Numbered from the stretch's first letter, positions 5,604-13,670 are shown. The stretch: 16,965 bases of DNA from CAYVBE01 sp964448935 (GCA_964448935.1 CAYVBE010000074.1:1-16965), one strand, 5' to 3'. The notes: generated by a model from the sequence alone, not told the origin. Program-made: numbers and translations.

Positions 5604-6761
5604 ATGAACCTGCTGACAAGAGACGATCTGGAACTGCTCGCGCATCATCAGGAGGAGCCGTGTGTGTCCGTCTTCGCGCCTCTGCGTCGAGGGGGGCCGG
5701 AGAAGAAGCAGAACGCGATTCGGCTGAAGAACATGCTCCGCAAGGTGGAGAAGCAGCTCGACGAGGCCGGCCTGCGGTCCGCGGAGCAGGAAGATCTGCT
5801 GGAACCGGCGCGCGAGCTGATGGACGGCATGCGTGCTTGGAAACAGGACAGCGACGGGCTGGCGGTCTTTATTTCACCGGAGCTTTTCCGCTACTACCGG
5901 CTGCCCTCGCGCTTCGAGGAGCTTGCGGTGGTCAGCGACCAGTTCCACATCAAGCCGCTGCTGCCGCTGCTGACCGGGGACGGGCGATTCTTCGTGCTGG
6001 CGCTCAGCCAGAAGGACGTCCGGCTCCTGCAGTGCACGCACCACAGCCTGCGGGAGATCGAGCTGCGCGACGTGCCGACCAGCCTGGAAGATGCGCTGCA
6101 GTTCGACTACGACGAGGAGCACCTGCAATTGCATTCCGGAGTGCCCGCGCGCGGGCGCAAGGGCGGCGCGGTTTTCCACGCCCAGGCGGACGATTCGGAC
6201 AAGGCGGTGCACAAAAAGAACGTGCGGATATTCCTGGAGCAGTTGCAGAACGGGGTGAGCGATGTGTTGAGCGGCCAGAAGGCGCCACTGGTGCTGGCCG
6301 GAGTGCCGGACATCAGGTCGCTCTACCGCGAGGTGAACCACTACGGCAACCTGATGGAGGACGGGATTGAGGGCAACCCCGACCGGGTTAAGTCGGCCGA
6401 TCTGCAGCAGAAGGCCTGGGAGATCGTCCGGCCGCACTTCGAGGAAGTCAAAGAGCAGGCCATCGCGGCCTATCACCGGTTCGCCGGCACCGACCGGGCT
6501 TCGGACGACCTGGACGAGGTGCTGGAAGCCGCCTCGCAGGGAAGGGTGGAGATACTCCTGACGGACCTCGAGCGGCACGAATGGGGGCGCTACGACCCGG
6601 ACAGGGGCCTCGTCTACCTGCACTACCGGCAGGAGAGCGGCGACGAGGACCTGCTGGACTGGGCCGCCGTCCATACGCTGCTGCACGAGGGGACCGTGTT
6701 CGCCCTGGAGACCGAGAAGATGCCGGACGGCGCGGAGGTGGGCGCGGTATACCGCTACTGA
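5604..6761 (+). CDS. bacterial archaeo-eukaryotic release factor-like protein (baeRF family 3-like)
   Basis: This 385-residue cytoplasmic protein resembles the baeRF family 3 proteins (bacterial relatives of the archaeal/eukaryotic eRF1 core). Recognisable segments are EEPCVSVFAPLRRGGPEKKQ (17-36) with the following NAIRLKNML, then DGLAVFISPELFRYYRLP (84-101), a conserved HIKPLLPLL, then FFVLALSQKDVRLLQ, and a late HEWGRYDP. The family is proposed from comparative genomics to act on ribosomes or stalled translation, but a biochemical role is not settled. GAAGGGGG stands upstream of the ATG at 5604. The gene is divergent from the RraA gene and appears to be transcribed alone, since a new promoter lies 24 bp after its stop. 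Confidence 0.8.
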   Translation: MNLLTRDDLELLAHHQEEPCVSVFAPLRRGGPEKKQNAIRLKNMLRKVEKQLDEAGLRSAEQEDLLEPARELMDGMRAWKQDSDGLAVFISPELFRYYRLPSRFEELAVVSDQFHIKPLLPLLTGDGRFFVLALSQKDVRLLQCTHHSLREIELRDVPTSLEDALQFDYDEEHLQLHSGVPARGRKGGAVFHAQADDSDKAVHKKNVRIFLEQLQNGVSDVLSGQKAPLVLAGVPDIRSLYREVNHYGNLMEDGIEGNPDRVKSADLQQKAWEIVRPHFEEVKEQAIAAYHRFAGTDRASDDLDEVLEAASQGRVEILLTDLERHEWGRYDPDRGLVYLHYRQESGDEDLLDWAAVHTLLHEGTVFALETEKMPDGAEVGAVYRY

Positions 6762-6784
6762 CGTCGGGCCGCGCGGGAATCGTA

Positions 6785-6814
6785 TTGACACTTCCTCATG
6801 TTTCCTGTTATACG
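6785..6814 (+). promoter_or_regulatory. promoter of the DivIC-proA-lpxI-rsmD-ispE-spoVG operon
   Basis: A perfect TTGACA (6785-6790) is followed after 18 bp by TATACG (6809-6814), with a TG one base ahead of the -10 box (extended -10). The expected start is near 6821, about 45 nt before the first gene. Confidence 0.68.
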
Positions 6815-6864
6815 ATAACGGGCGGGGCGGACCCGGCCGGCCGTGTAGCTGTGCTTCGGAGATC

Positions 6865-7323
6865 ATGCCGATGGCGGTATTCTCACCCCGGACTTTCTGG
6901 CTGCCGGTGATGCTGGCCACGCTTGTGGCCGCTTTCTTCGGCGCGTTGCTGGGAAGACGGGGGCGGGAACTGGAGCATCTGCTGCGGGAACGAGACCGCC
7001 TGGCGTCCGAGAACGCGGAACTGGAGCGGGAAAACGCCCGGCTGCGCGCACTGAGGAACGCGCTGCTGACCTCGCCTTCCGCCATCGAGCGTGTGGCACG
7101 GGAGGACTACGGGTTCGCCGCGCCCGGGGAGCGTGTGGAGGAGTTCGATCCCTCGACGGTGGCGGAGTCCCAGGCCGCCGCTCCGGCCCCACCGAAGCCG
7201 CGGTGGCTGCAGGCGCTCTGCTGGCGCCACTTTCCGGTGGCCCTGCCGGCCGGCGTATTTGCCCTCACGGCCGTCATACTGATGGTTTGGAACGCGGCGT
7301 CGGCGCGCTCCTCCGCCGGATGA
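6865..7323 (+). CDS. DivIC/FtsB-like septum formation initiator with an extra C-terminal membrane segment
   Basis: This 152-residue protein has a membrane segment at residues 10-30, a charged Glu/Arg/Leu coiled coil (33-68), and the motif SPSAIERVAREDYGFAAPGE (70-89), typical of the DivIC/FtsB family (PF04977), which joins FtsL and FtsQ in the divisome. Unusually, a Pro/Ala linker is followed by a second hydrophobic stretch (123-143) close to the C-terminus; normal FtsB and DivIC are single-pass. GGAG at 6858-6861 is only 3 nt from the ATG at 6865 but 9 nt from the ATG at 6871, so the real start may be two codons later. It is the first gene of the operon, 37 nt before proA. Confidence 0.8.
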   Translation: MPMAVFSPRTFWLPVMLATLVAAFFGALLGRRGRELEHLLRERDRLASENAELERENARLRALRNALLTSPSAIERVAREDYGFAAPGERVEEFDPSTVAESQAAAPAPPKPRWLQALCWRHFPVALPAGVFALTAVILMVWNAASARSSAG

Positions 7324-7360
7324 AATTGCGAGACTGATCAGTGCCGGAAGGACCGACTCC

Positions 7361-8617
7361 ATGGACACAGAGAAGTACGTGCAACAGCTGGTGGAAGCCG
7401 CCAGGGAGGCGTCCGCGGCCATTGCCGGGGCGTCCACCGCCCTGAAGAACCGGATACTTGAAACCGTTGCCGCCAACATCCTGGACAGCCGCGAAGCGCT
7501 GCAGGAGGCCAACGCGAAGGACCTGGAGGCAGGGCGCGAGGCGGGCCTGTCCGGCGCCATGCTGGACCGGCTGGATCTGACCGATAAGCGCATCGAGGGC
7601 ATGGCGGGCGCCGTGCGCAAGGTGGCCGCCCTGAAAGACCCGGTCGGCCGCGTCATTGACGGCTGGGTGCTGCCCAACGGGCTGAAGCTGGACAAGGTGC
7701 GCGTGCCCCTGGGCGTGATCTGCATGATCTACGAGTCGCGGCCCAACGTCACGGCCGACGCCGCCAGCCTGTGCCTGAAGAGCGGCAACGCCGTCATCCT
7801 GCGCGGTGGCAAGGAGGCCATCCATTCCAACATGGCCGTCCATCGGTGCATCGCGGACGCCTGCGCCCAGGAGGGCGTGGACGACCGCATCGTGCAGATG
7901 GTCGAGACCACCGACAGGGCGCTGGTGCCCCGGCTGCTGCGGGCGGACGACTACGTGGACGTGGTCATACCCCGGGGCGGCAAGGGGCTCATACGCACCG
8001 TGATGGAGACCGCCAGCGTGCCCGTCATCAAGCACTACGAGGGCATCTGCCACACCTATGTGGACGCCGCGGCGGACCTGGAGATGGCCGTCTCCATCTG
8101 CCGCCACGCCAAGTGCCAGCGGCCCGGTGTGTGCAACGCCATGGAGACCATGCTGGTGCACCGCGAGGTGGCGGAGGAGTTCTTCGTGAAGATGGTGCCC
8201 GTCTTCCGGGAAGAGGGCGTCGAGCTGCGCGGCTGCCCGACCTCCTGCGCGCTTGTGGACGGCATCGAGGAGGCGACCGAGGAGGACTGGCGGACGGAAT
8301 ACCTGGACCTGACGCTGGCCGTGCGCGTGGTGGACGACCTGGCGGAGGCCATCGAGCACATCAAGCGTTACGGTTCCCAGCACAGCGACGCCATCGTGAC
8401 GAACGATTTCTGCGCGGCGCAGAGATTCCTGGACGAGGTGGACTCGGCGGCGGTCTTCGTCAATACCACCACCCGGTGGCACGACGGCGAGCAGTTCGGG
8501 CTGGGGGCGGAGATAGGCATCAGCACCGACAAGCTCCACGCGCGCGGCCCGATGGCCCTTGAGGAGTTGACCACTTACAAATGGCGCGTGATCGGCGACG
8601 GCCAGTTGCGAGAATGA
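7361..8617 (+). CDS. proA: gamma-glutamyl phosphate reductase
   Basis: This 418-residue enzyme has the normal length for ProA. It reduces gamma-glutamyl phosphate to glutamate-5-semialdehyde with NADPH, the second step of proline synthesis. Diagnostic segments are VPLGVICMIYESRPNVTADA, then CLKSGNAVILRGGKEA, then RPGVCNAMETMLVH with the catalytic Cys258, then HSDAIVTND, and finally FGLGAEIGISTDKLHARGPM near the C-terminus. GGAAGGA (7346-7352) precedes the ATG. The stop overlaps the lpxI start as ATGA. No proB (glutamate kinase) is in the window. Confidence 0.97.
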   Translation: MDTEKYVQQLVEAAREASAAIAGASTALKNRILETVAANILDSREALQEANAKDLEAGREAGLSGAMLDRLDLTDKRIEGMAGAVRKVAALKDPVGRVIDGWVLPNGLKLDKVRVPLGVICMIYESRPNVTADAASLCLKSGNAVILRGGKEAIHSNMAVHRCIADACAQEGVDDRIVQMVETTDRALVPRLLRADDYVDVVIPRGGKGLIRTVMETASVPVIKHYEGICHTYVDAAADLEMAVSICRHAKCQRPGVCNAMETMLVHREVAEEFFVKMVPVFREEGVELRGCPTSCALVDGIEEATEEDWRTEYLDLTLAVRVVDDLAEAIEHIKRYGSQHSDAIVTNDFCAAQRFLDEVDSAAVFVNTTTRWHDGEQFGLGAEIGISTDKLHARGPMALEELTTYKWRVIGDGQLRE

Positions 8618-9477
8618 ACGAGCGGCGAAAAGCACCGGAGGTGGTGGGACTGCTGTGCGGCGCCGGTGCGCTGCCCCTGCACGCGGCGGAGACGCTGCGG
8701 GAGCGCGGCAGCCGCGTGGTGGCCGTGGGCATCAAGGGCGAGGCAGACGCCGCCATCGAGCAGTTCGCCGATGAAACCCACTGGACCGGCATCGCCAAGC
8801 TGGGCCGGTGGCTGAAGATTTTCGGCAACGCGTCCGCCGATGTCGTGCTCATGCTGGGCGCTATCGAGAAGAGCCGCATGTTCGGCGACAAGAAGCTTTT
8901 GCTGCCTGATTGGCAGACCATAAAGCTGTGGTATGGCGGTCTGAAAGGGAAGCAGGATCACAGCATCCTGGGCGCCGTGGCGGACCGGTTCGAGGAGGCC
9001 GGCCTGCCCGTGGGCAGCGTGGTTGACTACTGTCCGGAGCTTCTGGTGCCCCCCGGCTGCCTGACCGGCAACGAGCCCGACGAGAGTCAGTGGCGGGACA
9101 TCCGCTTTGCCTGGCCCATCGCCAAGCAGATCGCCGCCCTCCAGATAGGCCAGTGCATCGTGGTCAAGGAAGAGGCCGTGGTGGCGGTCGAGGGCATCGA
9201 AGGCACGGACGCCGCGCTCCGGCGCGGCGGGCGGCTGGCCGGCGAGGATGCGGTGGCCGTCAAGCTGGCCAAAGAGGGCCACGATGAACGCTTCGACATC
9301 CCCTGCATCGGCCCGCAGACCGTGGACACGCTGGATGAGGCCGGCATTGCGGTGCTGGCCGTCGAGGCCGACAAGACGATCGGACTGGATCTGGAGGAGG
9401 TCAGGGACAAGGGCGACCGCTGTGGCGTGAGCATCGTGGCCGTCTCCGACGCCGAAATGACGGGGGAGGACACGTGA
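8614..9477 (+). CDS. lpxI: UDP-2,3-diacylglucosamine pyrophosphatase LpxI
   Basis: This 287-residue protein (formerly DUF1009) hydrolyses UDP-2,3-diacylglucosamine to lipid X and UMP in lipid A synthesis, replacing LpxH in many bacteria. The N-terminal domain begins VGLLCGAGALPLHAAE (11-26). The C-terminal domain shows VAVEGIEGTDA (190-200) and VKLAKEGHDERFDIPCIGP (216-234), which contains the conserved aspartate near D224/D228 needed for catalysis, then GIAVLAVEADKTIGLD. I chose the ATG at 8614 because it overlaps the proA stop (ATGA); the in-frame ATG at 8581 would add eleven unrelated residues. The stop overlaps the rsmD start as GTGA. Its presence indicates an outer membrane with lipid A. 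Confidence 0.95.
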   Translation: MNERRKAPEVVGLLCGAGALPLHAAETLRERGSRVVAVGIKGEADAAIEQFADETHWTGIAKLGRWLKIFGNASADVVLMLGAIEKSRMFGDKKLLLPDWQTIKLWYGGLKGKQDHSILGAVADRFEEAGLPVGSVVDYCPELLVPPGCLTGNEPDESQWRDIRFAWPIAKQIAALQIGQCIVVKEEAVVAVEGIEGTDAALRRGGRLAGEDAVAVKLAKEGHDERFDIPCIGPQTVDTLDEAGIAVLAVEADKTIGLDLEEVRDKGDRCGVSIVAVSDAEMTGEDT

Positions 9478-10064
9478 GGATCATCAGCGGATCCGCCCGA
9501 AGCACCCGCCTGCAGACACGGTCGGTAGAGGGCCTCCGCCCCATGCTGGACAGGGTGAAGGAGGCACTGTTCAACATCCTCCGCGCCGACGTGCCGGAGG
9601 CGCAGGTGCTGGACCTCTTCAGCGGGTCGGGCGGGCTGGGGCTGGAGGCGCTGAGCCGCGGGGGTTCCCATTGCGTCTTCGTGGAGAGGAACCGGGTGCT
9701 TGCGGACCTGGTCAGGACAAATGCGGAGAAGTGCCGCCTGGCCGACCGCTGCGACATCCTGGTGGCCGACGCCCTGAGCCTTCCCGACCGGGAACCGCCC
9801 TCCGCCGGCGTTCCGGCCACGCTGGTGCTGGCCGATCCCCCCTACGCCATGGTGGACGATCCGGAACAGAGGGGCCGTCTGTTCCAGGCTCTGCAAGGCC
9901 TTTTTGGACAATGGGTTGCGGACGGCGCCCCGCTGGTGCTGCACCATCGCCCCATGGAGGTCACGTCGTGGCCGGCCGCCTTACTGCGGGAGACGGACCG
10001 GCGGGTTTACGGTCAGAGCCAGTTGACCTTTTTCGTTTACGCGGTGGGGGAAGCGGATGCCTGA
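9474..10064 (+). CDS. rsmD: 16S rRNA (guanine(966)-N(2))-methyltransferase RsmD
   Basis: This 196-residue SAM-dependent methyltransferase should modify G966 of 16S rRNA in the small subunit. It begins MRIISGSARSTRL, followed by LRPMLDRVKEALFNIL (21-36), typical of RsmD. Motif I is DLFSGSGGLG (47-56), and the catalytic DPPY lies at 121-124. The start is GTG at 9474, overlapping the lpxI stop (GTGA); this gives the standard RsmD N-terminus. The ispE ATG begins 8 nt before the rsmD stop ends. Confidence 0.94.
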   Translation: MRIISGSARSTRLQTRSVEGLRPMLDRVKEALFNILRADVPEAQVLDLFSGSGGLGLEALSRGGSHCVFVERNRVLADLVRTNAEKCRLADRCDILVADALSLPDREPPSAGVPATLVLADPPYAMVDDPEQRGRLFQALQGLFGQWVADGAPLVLHHRPMEVTSWPAALLRETDRRVYGQSQLTFFVYAVGEADA

Positions 10065-10986
10065 GAACCGCCCGGATGAACCGCTGACGGTGAGGGCTCC
10101 CGCCAAGGTGAACCTGGCCCTGGAGGTTCTGGGCCGCCGCCCGGACGGCTACCACGAGATACGCACCGTGATGCAGGCAGTCAGCCTGTTCGACGAACTG
10201 GAGTTCCGGTCGGCGCCGACGGACGGAGTGGAGCTGGAGTGCGACGCGCCGGGCGTGCCGAGCGACGAGCGCAACCTGGTGGTGCAGGCGGCGGAGTTGC
10301 TGCGGGAGCGGGCGGACGTGGGGCGCGGCGTCCGGGTCGGGCTGCGCAAGTCCATCCCCGCCGGCGGCGGCCTGGGGGGCGGCAGCTCGGACTGCGCGGT
10401 GACGCTGCTGGCGCTGAATCAGTTCTGGGACCTTCAACTGCCGGTGGAGGCGCTGGCCGAGGTGGCCGCCGGGCTTGGCTCGGACATACCCTTCTTTCTC
10501 TATGGGGGAACTTCCCTGTGCGAGGGACGCGGGGAGAAGGTGCGGCCGGTGCCCGCAGAGGGGGAAATCCATTACGCTCTGGCGCTGCCGAACATGAGCG
10601 TTTCGACGGCGGACGTCTACGCCGGATGGCAAAACGGCTTGACAAGTCGCGATAGCGCCAGTAACAATGTACTGGAAGCGTTGGCCTGCGGGGACGTCGG
10701 TCTGCTGACCGCCGCGTTGCACAACGACCTCGAGGAGAAGGCTTTCGAGCTGCACGACGGACTGAGGTCGCTGCGCGACGATCTCGAACGGGTGACGGAG
10801 CCGCCGGGGTTACAGCGGTGGCTATTGGCGGGCAGCGGTTCCGGTTTTCTTGCCCCTTCCGAGAGCGAGCGAGCGGTCAGGAGGGCCGCCCGTCTGGTGC
10901 GGGCCGAATTGGACGTTCCGTGCGTCGCGGCGCACAGCCTGCCCGCATGGAATGGCCGGATTCTTTTGCTGACGAGGTGGAGGTGA
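10057..10986 (+). CDS. ispE: 4-diphosphocytidyl-2-C-methyl-D-erythritol kinase
   Basis: This 309-residue GHMP kinase phosphorylates CDP-methylerythritol in the MEP isoprenoid pathway. It has APAKVNLALEVLGRRPDGYH (14-33, with catalytic-site K17), the ATP-binding PAGGGLGGGSSD (101-112), then GSDIPFFLYGG (141-151), NDLE (223-226) and the third motif LAGSGSGF (257-264). The third motif departs slightly from the usual SGSGPT/S form, but the surrounding fold is intact. The gene overlaps rsmD by 8 nt, and its TGA lies inside the ideal ribosome site (GGAGGTGA) of spoVG. Confidence 0.95.
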   Translation: MPENRPDEPLTVRAPAKVNLALEVLGRRPDGYHEIRTVMQAVSLFDELEFRSAPTDGVELECDAPGVPSDERNLVVQAAELLRERADVGRGVRVGLRKSIPAGGGLGGGSSDCAVTLLALNQFWDLQLPVEALAEVAAGLGSDIPFFLYGGTSLCEGRGEKVRPVPAEGEIHYALALPNMSVSTADVYAGWQNGLTSRDSASNNVLEALACGDVGLLTAALHNDLEEKAFELHDGLRSLRDDLERVTEPPGLQRWLLAGSGSGFLAPSESERAVRRAARLVRAELDVPCVAAHSLPAWNGRILLLTRWR

Positions 10987-10991
10987 CTTCT

Positions 10992-11816
10992 TTGAACATC
11001 ACCGAAGTGCGTGTCAAGCTCATGCGCAATCGGTCGGACAGGTTGCGCGCATTCTGCAGTATTACCATTGACGATGACTTCGTGATTCATGACCTTCGGG
11101 TCATCGAGGGGCGCAAGGGGTTCTTTGTTGCGATGCCCAGCCGGAAGTTGACCGACAACTGTCCCAACTGCGGATCCAAGAATGAGTTGCGGGCTGCATA
11201 CTGCAACAATTGCGGGGAAAAGCTGGACGCCTCACGCGCCACGGAGGGGCCCGACGCACGCGATAAGTTCCACGTAGACGTGGCGCACCCGATCAACACT
11301 CCCTGCCGGGAGATGATTCAAGAGACCGTGCTGGCGGCATACGAGGCCGAGATCGAGCGCGTGGATGAGGGGCTGGAACCGCAGCGGCAGTACGGCGAGG
11401 AAGGTCTGGAGGAGTTGACGGACGAGCACGAGGGTTTCGACGAATACGGCTACGACGAGGAGGAGGAAGAGGAGCCGCCCGAGGCGCCCGAATCCCCGCC
11501 GGAGCCCGAGGAGCCGCAAGCGGAGGAGCCCCAGCCGGAGCCGGAGCCCGAGGAGTCGCAAGCGGAGGAGCCCCAGCCGGAGCCGGAGATAGCCGAGCCC
11601 GAGCCCCCGCCGCAGGCGACGGAAGCGCCGACGGCCGAACCGGAGCCCCCCGTGCCCCAGGCGGAACCCGTGCCGGGACCCGTTCCCGTGCTGGAACCCG
11701 AGATGGAAGAGCCCGAGGAAGAGCCGCAGGAAGGCCCTGCCGAGGGTTTCGCGGAGGCCGAGCAAGAAGAAGAGGAGGAAGAGGAAGACACGGGATTCGG
11801 CGCCGGCCTGTTCTGA
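10992..11816 (+). CDS. spoVG: SpoVG with inserted zinc ribbon and long acidic Glu/Pro tail
   Basis: The protein has about 274 residues, against ~85-100 for ordinary SpoVG, a DNA/RNA-binding regulator. Residues 1-52 match the first half of the fold (MNITEVRVKLM, ITIDDDFVIHDLRVIEG, FFVAMPSRK). The fold is then interrupted by a zinc ribbon (C57-P-N-C60, C71-N-N-C74) and resumes at DKFHVDVAHPI (91-101) and CREMIQETVLAAYEAEIE. From about 135 to the end the chain is Glu/Pro/Ala-rich, strongly acidic and probably disordered, with a 14-residue tandem repeat. I chose TTG 10992 because GGAGGTGA (10979-10986) is an ideal ribosome site 5 nt upstream and gives the canonical SpoVG start; GTG 10983, overlapping the ispE stop, is the alternative and adds three residues. 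SpoVG also lies near ispE in Bacillus. Confidence 0.92.
   Translation: MNITEVRVKLMRNRSDRLRAFCSITIDDDFVIHDLRVIEGRKGFFVAMPSRKLTDNCPNCGSKNELRAAYCNNCGEKLDASRATEGPDARDKFHVDVAHPINTPCREMIQETVLAAYEAEIERVDEGLEPQRQYGEEGLEELTDEHEGFDEYGYDEEEEEEPPEAPESPPEPEEPQAEEPQPEPEPEESQAEEPQPEPEIAEPEPPPQATEAPTAEPEPPVPQAEPVPGPVPVLEPEMEEPEEEPQEGPAEGFAEAEQEEEEEEEDTGFGAGLF
11505..11588 (+). repeat. 42-bp tandem repeat inside spoVG
   Basis: Two adjacent 42-bp copies (11505-11546 and 11547-11588) differ at a single base. They encode PEEPQAEEPQPEPE and PEESQAEEPQPEPE. The period is a multiple of three, so copy number could vary without breaking the frame. Confidence 0.92.
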
Positions 11817-11843
11817 GCCGGATAGTCCCGTGCCATCTTCGAG

Positions 11844-11867
11844 GGCCGGCTCGGGTTCACCCCGGCC
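11844..11867 (+). terminator. GC hairpin between spoVG and ilvB, weak terminator candidate
   Basis: GGCCGG (11844-11849) pairs with CCGGCC (11862-11867), and further G/C pairing is possible within the loop. No T-run follows, so this is only a candidate end of the operon. The 136 bases between spoVG and ilvB hold nothing else that I can name. Confidence 0.25.
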
Positions 11868-11952
11868 GGTCGACGTGCAACCACCGTCTCCCGGCCGTCC
11901 TGACCGAGCGGGGGCCGAGGGGATTTCTTGACTTTTGGACTGCGACACTACA

Positions 11953-13635
11953 ATGGGAAAGACCGGAGCCGAGTTACTGATTGATGCACTGTTGGAGGAG
12001 GACGTGGAGCACATCTTCGGCCTCCCGGGCGGAGCCGTCATAGCGCTCTACGACGCCCTGTACGACGCCCCGATGCAGACCATCCTGGCCCGCCACGAGC
12101 AGGGCGCCGGGCACATGGCCGACGGCTACGCCCGTGCCACCGGCAAGGTGGGCGTCTGCGTGGCCACCAGCGGCCCGGGAGCTACCAACCTGGTCACCGC
12201 CATAGCCACCGCCTACATGGACAGTGTGCCCATGGTGGCCATCACCGGTCAGGTGAAGACGGAACTTATCGGCAACGATGCCTTCCAGGAGGCCGACGTC
12301 ACCGGTATCACGCGGCCCGCCACAAAGCACAATTACCTGATCAAGGACGTACGCGATCTGCCGCGCGTGGTGAAGGAGGCGTTCCACATCGCCCGGACGG
12401 GGCGGCCCGGTCCGGTCCTGATTGACCTGCCCACCGACGTGACCTCCGCCCTGGTGGACGGCAAGGTGGCCAGGGAGATGGAGATTCCCGGTTACCACCC
12501 CCCGGAAGGCGCCGGCCACGGCGGGCAGGTGCAGAAGATGGCGGACGCGATCAACTCCGCCGAGCGGCCCGTGCTCTACGTGGGCGGTGGCATTATCATC
12601 AGCGGCGCTTCGGAGATCCTGCGGCAGGTGGCCCGCAAGGGCAATCTGCCCGTCACCACCACCCTGATGGGCCTGGGATGCTTCCCCGAGGACGATCTGC
12701 TGTCCCTCGGCATGCTGGGCATGCACGGCACGGTCTACGCCAACTACGCCGTCACCAACTCCGACCTGCTGGTTGCCATCGGGTCACGGTTCGACGACCG
12801 CATCACCGGGAAGATAGACGAGTTCGCACCCGATGCCAGGATCGTCCACGTGGACGTGGACCCCTCCTCCATCGGCAAGAACATCACCGTGGATATCCCC
12901 GTGGTGGGCGACGCCGCCAGGGTGCTGGAGAGGCTCCTGCCCCTGATCCAGGAGAAGGAAAGGAAGGAGTGGCTGTCCCGCATCACCGGATGGAAACAGG
13001 ACTTCCCGCTGACCTACGAGCAGAGTGATTCCGTGGTGAAGCCCCAGGCGGTGGTCGAGGCGATAGACCGTGTGATGCCGGACGACACGATCGTGGCGAC
13101 CGACGTGGGCCAGTGCCAGATGTGGGCGGCGCAATACTACCGCTACACTCGCCCGCGCACGTTCCTGACCTCCGGCGGCCTCGGCACCATGGGCTTCGGG
13201 CTGCCGGCGGGAATAGGCGCCCAGTTCGGCCGGCCCGAACAGACCGTGGTGGTCGTGGCCGGCGACGGCAGCCTGCAGATGAACATCCAGGAGCTTTCCA
13301 CGGCCGTGGTCAACAAGCTGCCGGTCAAGATAGCGCTGCTCAACAACGGTTACCTGGGCATGGTGCGGCAGTGGCAGGAGTTGTTTTTCGACAGACGCTA
13401 CTCCCACACTTACCTGGCCGGCGGCAACCCGGACTTCGTCCGCGTCGCCGAGGCATACGGGGGCCACGGCATCCTGGTGGAAGACGCCGGGGACGTCGAG
13501 CCGGCCCTGGAGCGTGCCATGGAGATTGACGACGGGCCGGTGCTGATTGATTTCCATGTGGACCCCGAGGAAAACGTTTTCCCGATGGTTCCGGCCGGTG
13601 AGGCCATTGACCGCATGATCAGCGGCATGGCCTGA
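11953..13635 (+). CDS. ilvB: acetolactate synthase, large (catalytic) subunit
   Basis: This 560-residue ThDP enzyme condenses two pyruvates, or pyruvate and 2-oxobutyrate, in the first common step of branched-chain amino acid synthesis. The N-terminal domain has TGAELLIDALLEEDVEHIFG and the proton-relay E49 in ARHEQGAGHMADGYARATGK. The middle FAD-associated domain follows, and the ThDP/Mg motif runs from GDGS (437-440) to NNGYLG (464-469). I chose the ATG at 11953 because it gives the family N-terminus; an in-frame TTG at 11935 adds six residues. The nearest ribosome-site-like sequence, GAGGGG near 11917, is about 30 nt from this ATG, so initiation is either weakly signalled or uses the TTG. 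ilvN follows after 35 nt. Confidence 0.96.
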   Translation: MGKTGAELLIDALLEEDVEHIFGLPGGAVIALYDALYDAPMQTILARHEQGAGHMADGYARATGKVGVCVATSGPGATNLVTAIATAYMDSVPMVAITGQVKTELIGNDAFQEADVTGITRPATKHNYLIKDVRDLPRVVKEAFHIARTGRPGPVLIDLPTDVTSALVDGKVAREMEIPGYHPPEGAGHGGQVQKMADAINSAERPVLYVGGGIIISGASEILRQVARKGNLPVTTTLMGLGCFPEDDLLSLGMLGMHGTVYANYAVTNSDLLVAIGSRFDDRITGKIDEFAPDARIVHVDVDPSSIGKNITVDIPVVGDAARVLERLLPLIQEKERKEWLSRITGWKQDFPLTYEQSDSVVKPQAVVEAIDRVMPDDTIVATDVGQCQMWAAQYYRYTRPRTFLTSGGLGTMGFGLPAGIGAQFGRPEQTVVVVAGDGSLQMNIQELSTAVVNKLPVKIALLNNGYLGMVRQWQELFFDRRYSHTYLAGGNPDFVRVAEAYGGHGILVEDAGDVEPALERAMEIDDGPVLIDFHVDPEENVFPMVPAGEAIDRMISGMA

Positions 13636-13670
13636 GTGGCAGACCCGCGACATCTTGCTGAGGATTACCC

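Noticed and set aside
7274..8635. 453-codon open frame on the minus strand
   Set aside because: It is an antisense shadow of proA; His/Val/Gly-rich product without motifs.
10818..10991. Longer N-terminus of SpoVG inside ispE
   Set aside because: It is an out-of-frame reading of ispE; the SpoVG fold starts at MNITEV and has an ideal ribosome site just upstream.
11928..11954. TTGACT...TACAAT as a promoter for ilvB
   Set aside because: The spacer is only 15 bp and transcription would begin after the ilvB ATG.
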